Below, piece after piece: positions 47,244 to 55,501 of a DNA stretch of 64,000 nucleotides; position 1 is the stretch's first letter; each line of letters starts with the position of its first letter. The notes beneath the pieces are model-generated. The model did no database searches and was not told the DNA's origin. It saw only the letters and a list, made by a program, of their open reading frames with translations. Source of the stretch: Kitasatospora fiedleri (GTDB lineage: Bacteria > Actinomycetota > Actinomycetes > Streptomycetales > Streptomycetaceae); NCBI RefSeq assembly GCF_948472415.1, contig NZ_OX419519.1:744001-808000 (forward strand), read 5' to 3'. The position numbers and the translations under genes were made by a program.

Positions 47244-47912
47244 ATGACCCCGCCCCCCGCCGCGCCCGCCCGCGCCGCCCGCGCCCCGGCGGCCGGGGCG
47301 CGCCGCCGACCGGTGCAGCAGCGCAGCCAGGAGCGCTACGAGCGGCTGCTGGACGCCTGCGCGGGGGTGCTGGACGAGGCCGGGCCGGCCGGGCTGACCA
47401 CCAAGGAGGTGGCGCTGCGCGCCCAGGTGCCGATCGGCACCCTCTACCAGTTCTTCGCGGGCAAGGAGGGCCTGCTGGCGGCCCTCGCCGAACGCAACCT
47501 GGCCCGCTTCCTGGACGGCCTGGCCCGCCGGGTCGCGGCGGCCGGCTCCCCCGACCTGGCCGCCTTCACCGACCACGCGGTGGACGAGTTCGTCACGATG
47601 AAGCGCACCGTGCCGGGCTTCGGCCACCTGGACTTCGGCCTGGTCGGCACCGTCCCCGCCGAGGTCGACGAGCTGCACCTGCTGGACGCCGAGCTGGACA
47701 ACAACGCGGCGGTCGCCGTCCGGCTGCGCGCCATCGGCGGCGGGCTGTTCGCGGCGCCCGGGTACGGGCTGGCCCTGCGGGTGGCGATGGAGTGCGCGGA
47801 CGCGGTGCTGAAGCTGGCGTTCCGGGCCGATCCGGCGGGCGACCCGGCGCTGATCGCCGAGTGCAAGCGGCTGGTGCGCAGCTACCTCGCCGACGTCCCG
47901 CCGCGCGACTGA
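47244..47912 (+). CDS. TetR-family transcriptional regulator
   Basis: The protein has 222 residues. After a Pro/Ala-rich start, the HTH begins VQQRSQERYERLLDACAGVL and the recognition part is TTKEVALRAQVPIGTLYQFF with FAGKEGLLAALAER. The C-terminal ligand domain is all-helical. It is divergent from cbiZ with about 70 bp between, so it may control that gene or itself. CAGAGT at about 47231-47236 could be a -10 box for a leaderless message. Ligand unknown. Confidence 0.88.
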   Translation: MTPPPAAPARAARAPAAGARRRPVQQRSQERYERLLDACAGVLDEAGPAGLTTKEVALRAQVPIGTLYQFFAGKEGLLAALAERNLARFLDGLARRVAAAGSPDLAAFTDHAVDEFVTMKRTVPGFGHLDFGLVGTVPAEVDELHLLDAELDNNAAVAVRLRAIGGGLFAAPGYGLALRVAMECADAVLKLAFRADPAGDPALIAECKRLVRSYLADVPPRD

Positions 47913-48001
47913 CGGGTTCGGCTTTGCGCCGTCCGGGTAGCCGCCGCACAGTGGAAGGGAAGTCCGAAGGCCCTGTCCGATCCGCCGGCGGGAGTTGTCC
48001 G

Positions 48002-48202
48002 ATGCGAGCCACCGTGGGAGACCACGTCCACATGTACAGCAGGTCGGTCGGCATGACCGACCGCACGGGTGAGATCGTCGAGGTGCGCGGCACCGACGGC
48101 GAACCGCCCTACCTGGTCCGCTTCGAGGACGGCCACGCCGGCCTCGTCTACCCCGGCCCCGACTGCCTCGTCGAGCACCGCGCCGACGGGGAGCAGCGCT
48201 GA
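48002..48202 (+). CDS. DUF1918-family protein
   Basis: The protein has 66 residues: MRATVGDHVHMYSRSVGMTD, then RTGEIVEVRGTDGEPPYLVR and a final PGPDCLVEHR. This is the whole DUF1918 domain, a small beta-barrel seen across actinobacteria, sometimes beside SRPBCC or regulatory genes. The function is unknown. It lies 40 bp before the DedA gene and may be co-transcribed with it. Confidence 0.88.
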   Translation: MRATVGDHVHMYSRSVGMTDRTGEIVEVRGTDGEPPYLVRFEDGHAGLVYPGPDCLVEHRADGEQR

Positions 48203-48243
48203 TCCCGGCCCCCACCCGATCCCGGTAGGAGGAGCACCCGCCC

Positions 48244-48987
48244 TTGTCGCCGACCCTGCCGGGCCCGCTGGCCCACCTCGCCCCGCTGCTCGACGACTAC
48301 GGCTACCTCGCGGTCGGGGTGCTGGTCCTCCTCGACAACTGCCTGCTCCCGGTCCCGGGCCAGACCATCCTGGTGCTGGCCGCCGTGTACGCGGGCGCGG
48401 GGCAGCTGTCGCTGCCGGTGCTGCTGCTGGTGGCCGTCCTGACCGCGTTCGCGGGCGACGCGCTGGCGTACGTGCTGGGCCGCACCGGCGGCCTGGCGCT
48501 GGTGCAGCGCTGGGGCCGGTACGTCCGCCTCACCCCGGAGCGGATGGCCCGGGCCGAGACCTTCTTCCGCCGCCGCGGCGCCCTGGTGGTCACCGGGGCC
48601 CGCTTCGTGGACGGCCTGCGGCAGACCAACGGCCTGCTGGCGGGCACCACCGGCATGCCCTGGCGCCGCTTCCTGCTCGCCAACGCGGCGGGCGCGGCCC
48701 TGTGGGCGGGCGTGTGGTCGGCCGTCGGCTACTTCGCGGGCAGCAACATCGACACCCTCTACCGCGAGGCCGTCCGCTACCAGGTGCTGCTGTTCGCCGT
48801 GCTGGCCGCCCTCGCCGTCCTGCTGGTCGTCCGCACCTGGCTCCGCCGCCGCCACCGCCCGCCCCGCGACACCGCCGCCGGCCGCATCCCGCACCAGGGC
48901 GGACCGGACGACGGCCAGGACGACGACGGCGACGGCGGGGACGGTGGCGACAGCGACGGCAGCGACCTCCCCACCGACCGCCGGTGA
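48244..48987 (+). CDS. DedA-family membrane protein
   Basis: The protein has 247 residues. The DedA core is visible: LDDYGYLAVGVLVLLDNCLL with PVPGQTILVLAAVYAG, AFAGDALAYVLGRTGG and the basic GARFVDGLRQTNGLLAG segment, followed by membrane helices and a highly acidic C-terminal tail (DDGQDDDGDGGDGGDSDG). DedA proteins are thought to flip lipids (undecaprenyl phosphate or phosphatidylethanolamine). It starts with TTG at 48244 after GGAGGAG. Confidence 0.87.
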   Translation: MSPTLPGPLAHLAPLLDDYGYLAVGVLVLLDNCLLPVPGQTILVLAAVYAGAGQLSLPVLLLVAVLTAFAGDALAYVLGRTGGLALVQRWGRYVRLTPERMARAETFFRRRGALVVTGARFVDGLRQTNGLLAGTTGMPWRRFLLANAAGAALWAGVWSAVGYFAGSNIDTLYREAVRYQVLLFAVLAALAVLLVVRTWLRRRHRPPRDTAAGRIPHQGGPDDGQDDDGDGGDGGDSDGSDLPTDRR

Positions 48988-49032
48988 GCCGTCGGTGAGC
49001 CGCCGACCCGATGGGCCGGGCCGCCGGGCCGG

Positions 49033-49782
49033 TCAGCGGAAGGGGACCACCTCGAAGGCGGCGGCGAAGCGGGTGCCCAGGCGGGAGCCGGCCGCCCGGC
49101 CCATGCCCTCCAGGAACTCGGCGGCGTTGGCCATCTCCCCGCCGAGGCCGTCGAGGTAGGCGCGGTGGGCCTCCAGCGAGGCGACGCCGGCGGCGAAGGT
49201 GTCGGTGGTGTCGGCGGCGTGCCGGGCGTCGGGGGAGCCGGCCGCCCAGAGCTGGCGGACGCCGTTCCAGGGGTCGAGTCCCTCGGCGGCGAGGTCGCGG
49301 AAGACCCAGCGGTTGCCCGCGTCGCGGACGGCGTCCAGGGTGGCCCGGCCGACGGCGACGTGGTCGGCCTGGTTGGGGAAGACGCCGCCGTAGCTGTCCC
49401 GGAAGTTGGTGGTGATCACGATGTCGGGGCGGTGCCGCCGGATCGCCCGGGCCAGGTCGCGGCGGAGCGGCAGCCCGTACTCGACGGTGCCGTCGGGGTG
49501 GCCGAGGAACTCGACCGTCCCGACGCCGACGATCCGGGCCGACTCGACCTGTTCGCGCTCCCGGACGGGCCGGCACTGCTCGGGGTCCAGGCCGTCGATG
49601 CCGGCCTCGCCGCTGGTGACCATCAGGTAGCTGATCCGCTTGCCCTGGCCGGTCCAGCGGGCGACCGCGGCGGCGGCGCCGTACTCCATGTCGTCGGGGT
49701 GGGCGACGACGGCGAGGGCGCTGTCCCAGTCCTCGTCGAGCGGCCGGTAGGGGGGCGGGGCCTGGTCGGTGGTGTCGCTCAT
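49033..49782 (-). CDS. PIG-L/LmbE-family deacetylase
   Basis: The protein has 249 residues with ALAVVAHPDDMEYGAAAAV as the zinc motif (residues 23-41), LMVTSGEAG, GVGTVEFLGHPDGTV and the distal histidine in PNQADHVAVGRATLDAV. It is intact. It groups with the mycothiol-type or antibiotic-deacetylase-like members (HPDDxEY variant). It is a second PIG-L enzyme in this window, unrelated in sequence detail to the one in the exosortase operon, and stands alone. Confidence 0.88.
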   Translation of the reverse strand: MSDTTDQAPPPYRPLDEDWDSALAVVAHPDDMEYGAAAAVARWTGQGKRISYLMVTSGEAGIDGLDPEQCRPVREREQVESARIVGVGTVEFLGHPDGTVEYGLPLRRDLARAIRRHRPDIVITTNFRDSYGGVFPNQADHVAVGRATLDAVRDAGNRWVFRDLAAEGLDPWNGVRQLWAAGSPDARHAADTTDTFAAGVASLEAHRAYLDGLGGEMANAAEFLEGMGRAAGSRLGTRFAAAFEVVPFR

Positions 49783-49939
49783 GGTCCTGTGCTGCCTTTC
49801 GCCGGGGCCCCGCCCGTCCGGGGCCGGATGGTGCGGACGGTGCCGTGCGCGGGGGCCTCCTGACGGGGGGTCACCTCCCCCGGGGCACCTGCCGCGACAC
49901 GAGCGGCCGCCGCGACGCACTTCCACGGTAGCTCCGGCT

Positions 49940-50045
49940 CAGCCGGGCGTCGCGGTGTGCAGGCGCGGCAGCAGGCCGTGCAGGGCGGCGCGCTCGGCGG
50001 GGTCGAGGGGGCGAGGAGCTCGTCCCGGACGGCCCGGGCCTCGGT
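49940..50045 (-). pseudogene. C-terminal remnant of a MarR-family regulator
   Basis: About 40 codons read LVALQTEARAVRDELLAP and then, after a lost C, LDPAERAALHGLLPRLHTAT before the stop, the standard last helix of MarR proteins. Nothing upstream continues the gene, so the DNA-binding part is missing. Confidence 0.55.
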
Positions 50046-50065
50046 CTGGAGCGCGACGAGGCGGG

Positions 50066-50212
50066 TGCGGGCCGTACGCGCACTGGGACGTCGGCGACCA
50101 GGCCGTGCCGGTCCGGTTCGACCGCGCCGCGGTGGCCCGCGCACCACGCACCACGCACCGCGCACCTGCGCGACCCGGAGGGCCGGCCGATCGGGTTCCG
50201 GTCGTCCTGACG
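50066..50212 (+). pseudogene. 3' remnant of an unknown gene
   Basis: YAHWDVGDQAVPVRFDRAAV is followed, after a frame change, by HLRDPEGRPIGFRSS and a stop. It looks like a genuine C-terminus with no beginning. It abuts the MarR remnant head-on at about 50050-50066, so this is a scar between two deleted genes. Confidence 0.4.
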
Positions 50213-50237
50213 GGACGTCGGCTCGTACGCTGGCCGG

Positions 50238-50879
50238 ATGTGCTGGAGCGCGGAGGCCGATCTGATCGCCGGGGGCGCGGTGGCGGCGGTCGGCGCCGCC
50301 GCGGTGGTGCGCGCCGGGGTCTCGCGGCGGCTGCCGCCGGCCGCGCTGCCGCTGCTGCTGGGCGGGCACCAGCTGGTGGAGGCGGGCGTCTGGTCGGGCT
50401 GGGCGTGGGCCCGGACGGTGTGGGCGGTGATCGCGCTGCCGCTGCTGCCGCTGTACGTCCCGGCGGCGGTGTGGTGCGCGACCCGCCGCCGCTCGGCGCT
50501 GTGGTGCGCCGCGCTGGGCGCGGCCGTCGCCGTCCCGCTGGCGCTCGCGGTCGCCCGGCACCCGGTGGCGGCGCACGTGCACGGCCACACGCTGGGGTAC
50601 GCGATCGGCGTCCCGGTGGCCGGGCCGCTGCTGGCCGGGTACCTGGCGGCCGTGCTGGGGGCGCTGCTGGGCTCGGGCGACCGGTACCTGCGCCTGCTGG
50701 GGTGGATCACCGGCCTGGGCGCGCTGGTCTGCGCCCTGCTGTGGCGCCTCGCGTTCGTCTCCACCTGGTGCGCGCTGGCCGCCGTCGCCTCGGTGCTGCT
50801 CTACCGCTGGGCGGCCGTCAGCGCGTCGAGCAGCGCCAGCGCTTCGCCCACCGAGCCGCCGGGGTCGGGGACGGGGTAG
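50238..50879 (+). CDS. DUF6629-like membrane protein
   Basis: The protein has 213 residues with six or seven membrane helices. It opens MCWSAEADLIAGG, the conserved start of a Streptomyces membrane family I know as DUF6629; LGGHQLVEAGVWSGW follows. Function unknown. TACGCT at 50226-50231 is a good -10 box 6 bp before the ATG, suggesting a leaderless transcript. The last 80 bp overlap the end of the convergent HxlR-peroxiredoxin gene, and the Ser/Ala-rich C-terminus lies in the overlap. Confidence 0.8.
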   Translation: MCWSAEADLIAGGAVAAVGAAAVVRAGVSRRLPPAALPLLLGGHQLVEAGVWSGWAWARTVWAVIALPLLPLYVPAAVWCATRRRSALWCAALGAAVAVPLALAVARHPVAAHVHGHTLGYAIGVPVAGPLLAGYLAAVLGALLGSGDRYLRLLGWITGLGALVCALLWRLAFVSTWCALAAVASVLLYRWAAVSASSSASASPTEPPGSGTG

Positions 50880-51700
50880 AGCACCCCGCGCACCGTCCGG
50901 TCGGCGTCGACCACCAGGGTGAGCCGCTTGAGCCGGTCGGCGCCGCCGGCCCGGAAGGTGGGCAGCCGCAGCGCGCCGGTCAGCCGCAGCGCGGCGTCCG
51001 AGAGCAGCGGGAACGGGATCGCTTGGTGGGCGGCGAACGCGGCCTGCTGGTCGGGGCGCTGGGTGGAGACGCCGTGCACGGTGGCGCCGCGGGCGGTGAA
51101 CTCGGCCAGCCGGTCGCGGTAGGTGCAGGATTCGAGCGTGCAGCCGACGGTGCCGGGGATGTCGTCCCAGCCGGGCGGGTAGCCCTGGGTGCCGGGGGCG
51201 TACGCACCGGGGAAGCAGTACAGCACCGTCCAGGGGGTGCGCCCGACCGGGTCGGTGAGCGGCGGGCGGGCGCTCTGCGAGGCGGCGGGCAGGGCGAGTT
51301 CGGGCAGGCGGGTGCCGACCAGGGCGTGCACCCGGTGGGCCTCGGCGGAGTCGGGCGGCGCGGTGGCGGTGAGGGTGCCGTCGCCGAGCAGGTGCCGGCC
51401 GCCCCAGTCCTGGAGCGCGACCAGCACCGGCAGCAGCCCCCAGCCCTTGTCGGTCAAGTGGTAGGCGTAGCGCGGCGGGTGGGCGTGGTAGAGGCGTTTC
51501 TCGACCACGCCGTCCTCGACCAGGGCGCGCAGCCGGGCGGTGAGCACCTTGCGGCTGATGCCGAGCGACGCGTGCAGGGCGTCGAACTGGTGGGTGCCGC
51601 CCGCGAGGTCGCGCACCAGCAGCAGGGTCCACCAGTCGCCGACCACGGACAGCGCCTGGGCGATGGAGCAGTCGGTGTCGCCGACGTCGGTGTAGCGCAT
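50801..51700 (-). CDS. HxlR-type redox regulator fused to a PrxQ-like peroxiredoxin
   Basis: The protein has 299 residues. Residues 1-105 are an HxlR winged helix (DCSIAQALSVVGDWWTLLLV with Cys11, the redox-sensing position in YodB/HypR; ISRKVLTARLRALVEDG). Residues about 128-299 are a thioredoxin-fold peroxiredoxin with PGTVGCTLESCTYRD, a CxxxxC pair (Cys187, Cys192) as in bacterioferritin-comigratory protein/PrxQ. One polypeptide thus has a DNA-binding sensor and a peroxide- or thiol-reactive enzyme. It is divergent from an MFS pump across a perfect palindrome, a likely regulatory target. Confidence 0.9.
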   Translation of the reverse strand: MRYTDVGDTDCSIAQALSVVGDWWTLLLVRDLAGGTHQFDALHASLGISRKVLTARLRALVEDGVVEKRLYHAHPPRYAYHLTDKGWGLLPVLVALQDWGGRHLLGDGTLTATAPPDSAEAHRVHALVGTRLPELALPAASQSARPPLTDPVGRTPWTVLYCFPGAYAPGTQGYPPGWDDIPGTVGCTLESCTYRDRLAEFTARGATVHGVSTQRPDQQAAFAAHQAIPFPLLSDAALRLTGALRLPTFRAGGADRLKRLTLVVDADRTVRGVLYPVPDPGGSVGEALALLDALTAAQR

Positions 51701-51734
51701 GGCACCACCTTGCCACCGCGGCTCCCCCGCCGCC

Positions 51735-51762
51735 TATAGTGAGTTCCCCAAGGGAACTCACT
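51735..51762. promoter_or_regulatory. Palindromic operator and shared promoter for the HxlR-peroxiredoxin and MFS genes
   Basis: AGTGAGTTCCC (51738-51748) and GGGAACTCACT (51752-51762) form a perfect 11-bp inverted repeat with a 3-bp spacer, 38 bp upstream of the regulator start. The -10-like TATAGT at 51735-51740 overlaps the left arm, and CTATAG reads the same on both strands, so it can serve both divergent genes. Binding here would block both promoters. Confidence 0.7.
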
Positions 51763-51786
51763 GCCTGCCACCAGGGGGAACGCCGC

Positions 51787-53076
51787 ATGAGCACCACCCG
51801 CACCGAAATGAGCACCACCCGCACCGAACGGCCGCCCGAGGCGCCCGCCGCCCGCCCGGCCGCCGCGTTCTGGCGCTACTGGACGGCCACCACCGTCAGC
51901 GGCCTCGGCGACGCCGTCACCGCCGTCGCCCTCCCGCTGACCGCCGTCTCGGTGCTGCACGCCAACGGCTTCCAGGTCGGCCTGGTCACCGCCGCCGGGT
52001 ACGTGGCCTGGCTGGTGATCGGCCTGCCGGCCGGCGTCCTGGTGCAGCGCCTGCCGCTGCGCGGCACCCAGATCGCCATGGACCTGCTGCGCGCCGCCGC
52101 GATCGCCTCCGTCCCGTCGGCCGCCGCGTTCGGCGTGCTGGGCCTGCCGCACCTGGTCGCGGCGGCGCTGCTGGTCAGCTTCGCGAGCGTGGTCTTCGAC
52201 GTCGGGAACTCGACCTTCCTGCCCGGCGTGGTGCCGGCCGAGCAGCTCACCGCCCGCAACAGCCTGACCTCCGGCACCCAGGCGGTGAACCAGCTCGCCG
52301 GGCCCTCGATCGGCGGCGTCCTGGTCCAACTCCTGGGCGCGGCGGCGGCGTTGGTCGTGGACGCGGTCAGCTTCCTGTGCTCGGCGGCGCTGCTGCGCAC
52401 GCTGCCCCGGGCCGCCGCCGAACGCCCCGCGCCCGCCGCCGACCGGCCGTCCTTCGGCGCGCAGATCCGCGAGGGCTGGCGCTACGCGACCCGGCACCCG
52501 GTGATCGGCCCGTGCCTGGCCGAGGCGACCTGCGTCAACTTCGTCTGCGGCGCGCTGATGGCCGTCGTCCCGCTGTTCCTGGTCCGCACCCTGCACGCCC
52601 CGGCCGGGCTGGTCGGCGTGCTGATGGCCGCCGAGGGCGCCGGCAGCCTGCTCGGCGCGGCGCTCACCCCCCGGCTGGCCGCCCGCTTCGGCACCGCCCG
52701 CACCCTGGTGTACGGCTCGCTGGTCGGCGTGGCGGCGGCCCCGCTGATGCCGCTCGCCCCCGGCGGGCCCGGGCTGCCGCTGTTCGCGCTCGGCAACGCC
52801 GGGTTCGGCGCCTCCGTGGTGGTGCTCAGCATCCTGACCCGCACCTACCGGCAGCGCACCGTCCCCGCCGCACTGCTGCCCCGGGTGATGGCCACCGTCC
52901 GGTTCGTCTCCTGGGGCGCCATCCCGCTCGGCGCCCTGGCCGCGGGCACCGCCGCCTCGCTCTGCGGCCCCCGCACCGCACTGGCCCTGGCCTGCGCGCT
53001 GACCGCGCTCTCCCCCGTCCTGCTGCTCTCCTCCCGGCTGCGCGGCGCCCGCGAGCTGACCGACGTCGCGGCCTAG
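51787..53076 (+). CDS. MFS efflux transporter
   Basis: The protein has 429 residues with 12 predicted helices. WRYWTATTVSGLGDAVTAVA starts helix 1 and GLPAGVLVQRLPLRGTQIAM is the motif A loop. It belongs to the same actinobacterial MFS group as the pump at 10-11 kb. The first 21 bases, ATGAGCACCACCCGCACCGAA, are repeated exactly in tandem at 51808, giving two in-frame starts. Divergent from, and presumably controlled by, the HxlR-peroxiredoxin fusion; it may export an electrophile or quinone-like compound. Its stop codon overlaps the stop of the convergent deacetylase gene. Confidence 0.9.
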   Translation: MSTTRTEMSTTRTERPPEAPAARPAAAFWRYWTATTVSGLGDAVTAVALPLTAVSVLHANGFQVGLVTAAGYVAWLVIGLPAGVLVQRLPLRGTQIAMDLLRAAAIASVPSAAAFGVLGLPHLVAAALLVSFASVVFDVGNSTFLPGVVPAEQLTARNSLTSGTQAVNQLAGPSIGGVLVQLLGAAAALVVDAVSFLCSAALLRTLPRAAAERPAPAADRPSFGAQIREGWRYATRHPVIGPCLAEATCVNFVCGALMAVVPLFLVRTLHAPAGLVGVLMAAEGAGSLLGAALTPRLAARFGTARTLVYGSLVGVAAAPLMPLAPGGPGLPLFALGNAGFGASVVVLSILTRTYRQRTVPAALLPRVMATVRFVSWGAIPLGALAAGTAASLCGPRTALALACALTALSPVLLLSSRLRGARELTDVAA

Positions 53077-53978
53077 GCCGGGTCCGAGAGCCGGACGAAG
53101 CGGCAGCCGGCGTCCAGCATCGCGGGCAGCGCCCGCGCGTAGCCCTCGCCGGTGCCGGCCGCCGGGTGGTTGAGGTGGCTGATCACCACCGATCCGGGCG
53201 GCGCGGCGGCCACCGTGGCGGCGACCTGGCCGGGGGTGAAGGTCGCGCCGCCGTCGCCGTTCACCGCGAAGCCGGCCACCCGCTCGCCCAGCTCCCCCAC
53301 CAGCGCCACCCCGACCTCGTCGTAGTGCGCCGTCCCGGCCCGGAACCAGCCGGGGGCCCGCCCCAGCAGCCCGGTCAGCTTGGCCCGGTTGCCCGCCACC
53401 TCCTCGTACGCGGCGGCCGGGTCCGCCGTCCCGGTGATGCCGTACGCCGAACGGCCGGTCACCGAGAGCGGGCGGTGCGCGGTGCCGTGGTTGCCCAGTT
53501 CGAACAGCGGGTCGGCGGCCAGCTCGGCGAACGGCCCCGGGTTGGCGTCCACCCAACGGGCGTTCAGGAACAGCGTGGCGGGCACCCCCAGGCGCCGCAG
53601 GGTGCCGATCAGCGCCGCGTCGTACCCGTTCCCGCCCGGCCCGCCGCACGCGTCGAAGGTCAGCGCCAGCGCCCCGCCCGGGACGGTCGCCACGACGCCC
53701 GGCAGGTCGGTGCCCCAGCGCTGCGGCGCCCGTCCGGCGTACCGGGCCAGCACCTGCTCCCGCTGGGGCGGTGCGGGCGGCTGCGCGGCGGACGGAGCGG
53801 CGGACGGCGCGGACGGCCGCGCGGGGGACGGCGCGTCGGTGCCGGGTGCCGTCGGCGGCCGTCCGCCCGGTCCGCCCGGTCCACCCGGCCCGCCCCGCGC
53901 CGCGCCGCAGCCCGCCGTGAGTCCGAGCGCCGCCGCCAGTACCGCCCGCCGTCCGACCGTCCGCGCCGTCCGCGCCAT
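53073..53978 (-). CDS. Polysaccharide deacetylase (NodB-type) lipoprotein
   Basis: The protein has 301 residues. The start has an RR pair, a hydrophobic stretch and lipobox (GRRAVLAAALGLTAGC at about 10-25), so it is a lipoprotein, probably via Tat. A Gly/Pro/Ser-rich linker follows. The NodB domain shows ALTFDACGGPGGNGYD (catalytic and metal Asp), ELGNHGTAHR (metal His pair) and SVVISHLNHPAAGTG near the end. It likely trims N-acetyl groups from cell-wall polymers. ATG at 53978 chosen; the longer frame is low complexity. Its TAG shares the sequence CTAG with the MFS stop. Confidence 0.88.
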   Translation of the reverse strand: MARTARTVGRRAVLAAALGLTAGCGAARGGPGGPGGPGGRPPTAPGTDAPSPARPSAPSAAPSAAQPPAPPQREQVLARYAGRAPQRWGTDLPGVVATVPGGALALTFDACGGPGGNGYDAALIGTLRRLGVPATLFLNARWVDANPGPFAELAADPLFELGNHGTAHRPLSVTGRSAYGITGTADPAAAYEEVAGNRAKLTGLLGRAPGWFRAGTAHYDEVGVALVGELGERVAGFAVNGDGGATFTPGQVAATVAAAPPGSVVISHLNHPAAGTGEGYARALPAMLDAGCRFVRLSDPA

Positions 53979-54073
53979 CCGCGCCGCTCCTCGCCGTCCG
54001 CCGTGGCCGCCGTGACCACCGCCACGAGTGTCACTTCCCGGCGCGGCCGGTGCCATCTGCGAAGCTCGGCCGT

Positions 54074-55177
54074 ATGGCTTCCTCCCCGCGACCGCACTAC
54101 CTGCAGTGGACGACCGTGGCCCCGGTGCTGGCGTTCCTGCTGCTCCTGGCGACCTGGCATCGGAACCTGCCCTGGCCGGTGGTGGCCCTGGTGGCCTGCT
54201 TCCTGGCGGTCTCGGTGGTGGCGGCGGTGCACCACGCGGAGCTCATCGCGCACCGGGTCGGCGAACCGTACGGCTCGCTGGTGCTGGCGGTGGCCGTCAC
54301 CATCATCGAGGTCGCGCTGATCGTCACGCTGATGGCCGACGGCGGCGACAAGAGCGCCGGCCTGGCCCGGGACACCGTGTTCGCCGCCGTCATGATCACC
54401 TGCAACGGCATCCTCGGACTGTCCATCCTGGTCAGCGCGTTGAAGTACCGGGTGGCGGTCTTCAACGCGGAGGGCACCGGCGCGGCGTTCGGCGCGATCG
54501 CCACCCTGGCCACGCTGAGCCTGGTGCTGCCGACCTTCACCACCTCGCAGCCCGGCCCGCAGTTCTCCACCACCCAGCTGGTCTTCGCCGCGACCGCCTC
54601 GATCGTCATCTACGGCCTGTTCGTCTCCACTCTGACGGTCCGCCACCGGGACTACTTCCTGCCCGTCACCGCGGCGGGCGAGATCGTCGACCCGCTGGAC
54701 GAGCACTCCGAGACGCCGACCATGCGGGAGACCCTGGTCAGCGTCGCGCTGCTCGCCGTCGCGCTGGTCGCGGTGGTCGGCCTGGCCAAGGGCGTCTCGC
54801 CCACCATCGAGCGCGGCGTCGCCGCCGCCGACCTGCCCAACGCGGTGGTCGGCGTGGTGATCGCCCTGCTGGTGCTGCTGCCCGAGTCGATCGCCGCCGT
54901 CCGGGCCGCCGTCCGCAACCGGGTCCAGATCAGCCTCAACCTGGCCCTCGGCTCCGCGCTGGCCTCGATCGGCCTGACCATCCCGGCCGTGGCGATCGCC
55001 TCCAGCTGGCTCTCCGGGCCGCTCGAACTCGGCCTGGGTGCGAACCACATGATCCTGCTCGCCCTGACCGTCGCCGTCGGCACCCTCACCGTCATCCCCA
55101 AGCGGGCCACCCCGCTGCAGGGCGGCGTCCACCTGGCCATCCTCGGCGCGTACCTGGTTCTGGCCGTCAGCCCGTAG
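54074..55177 (+). CDS. Calcium/cation:proton antiporter (ChaA/y4hA type)
   Basis: The protein has 367 residues with 10-11 membrane helices in two halves. The first inverted repeat carries HRVGEPYGSLVLAVAVTIIE (the GEP..T..E motif), the second LVLLPESIAAVRAAVRNRVQ and LNLALGSALASIGLTIP. This is the CaCA superfamily branch of ChaA and the y4hA ionic transporters, which extrude Ca2+ or Na+ in exchange for protons. ATG at 54074. No partner gene. Confidence 0.9.
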   Translation: MASSPRPHYLQWTTVAPVLAFLLLLATWHRNLPWPVVALVACFLAVSVVAAVHHAELIAHRVGEPYGSLVLAVAVTIIEVALIVTLMADGGDKSAGLARDTVFAAVMITCNGILGLSILVSALKYRVAVFNAEGTGAAFGAIATLATLSLVLPTFTTSQPGPQFSTTQLVFAATASIVIYGLFVSTLTVRHRDYFLPVTAAGEIVDPLDEHSETPTMRETLVSVALLAVALVAVVGLAKGVSPTIERGVAAADLPNAVVGVVIALLVLLPESIAAVRAAVRNRVQISLNLALGSALASIGLTIPAVAIASSWLSGPLELGLGANHMILLALTVAVGTLTVIPKRATPLQGGVHLAILGAYLVLAVSP

Positions 55178-55501
55178 CGGCCCCGGGCCCCGCCCGGGCA
55201 CGGCTGGACGAACTCGCGGTGCGCCCGCGGGGTCGTCCGGCCGCCCCGGCCGACTCGTCCGCCGACGCGCCCTCCTCCTCCTTCCCCCCCGACGGCGCCC
55301 GCGTCCGCACTCCCCTGCGGCCGTCCCGTCCCGCATCCGCCTCGACCCCGCGGCCCGTACGCGGGGCACGGGCGGTCCAGCCGTTCCGACTCGTGGAGTT
55401 GGGGCGGCGGGCAGGGGCACACGTCCCGGGCGTACGCGGGGCAGCGGGCGGCCCGGTCGTCGGTGGACGGGCCGCGGTGGGAGGACGACGACGGGGTGGG
55501 G
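55178..55501. other. Region without a confident gene
   Basis: GC-rich DNA between the antiporter and permease genes. It includes a possible earlier start (GTG at 55463) for the permease. No other gene, repeat or hairpin is evident. Confidence 0.45.
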
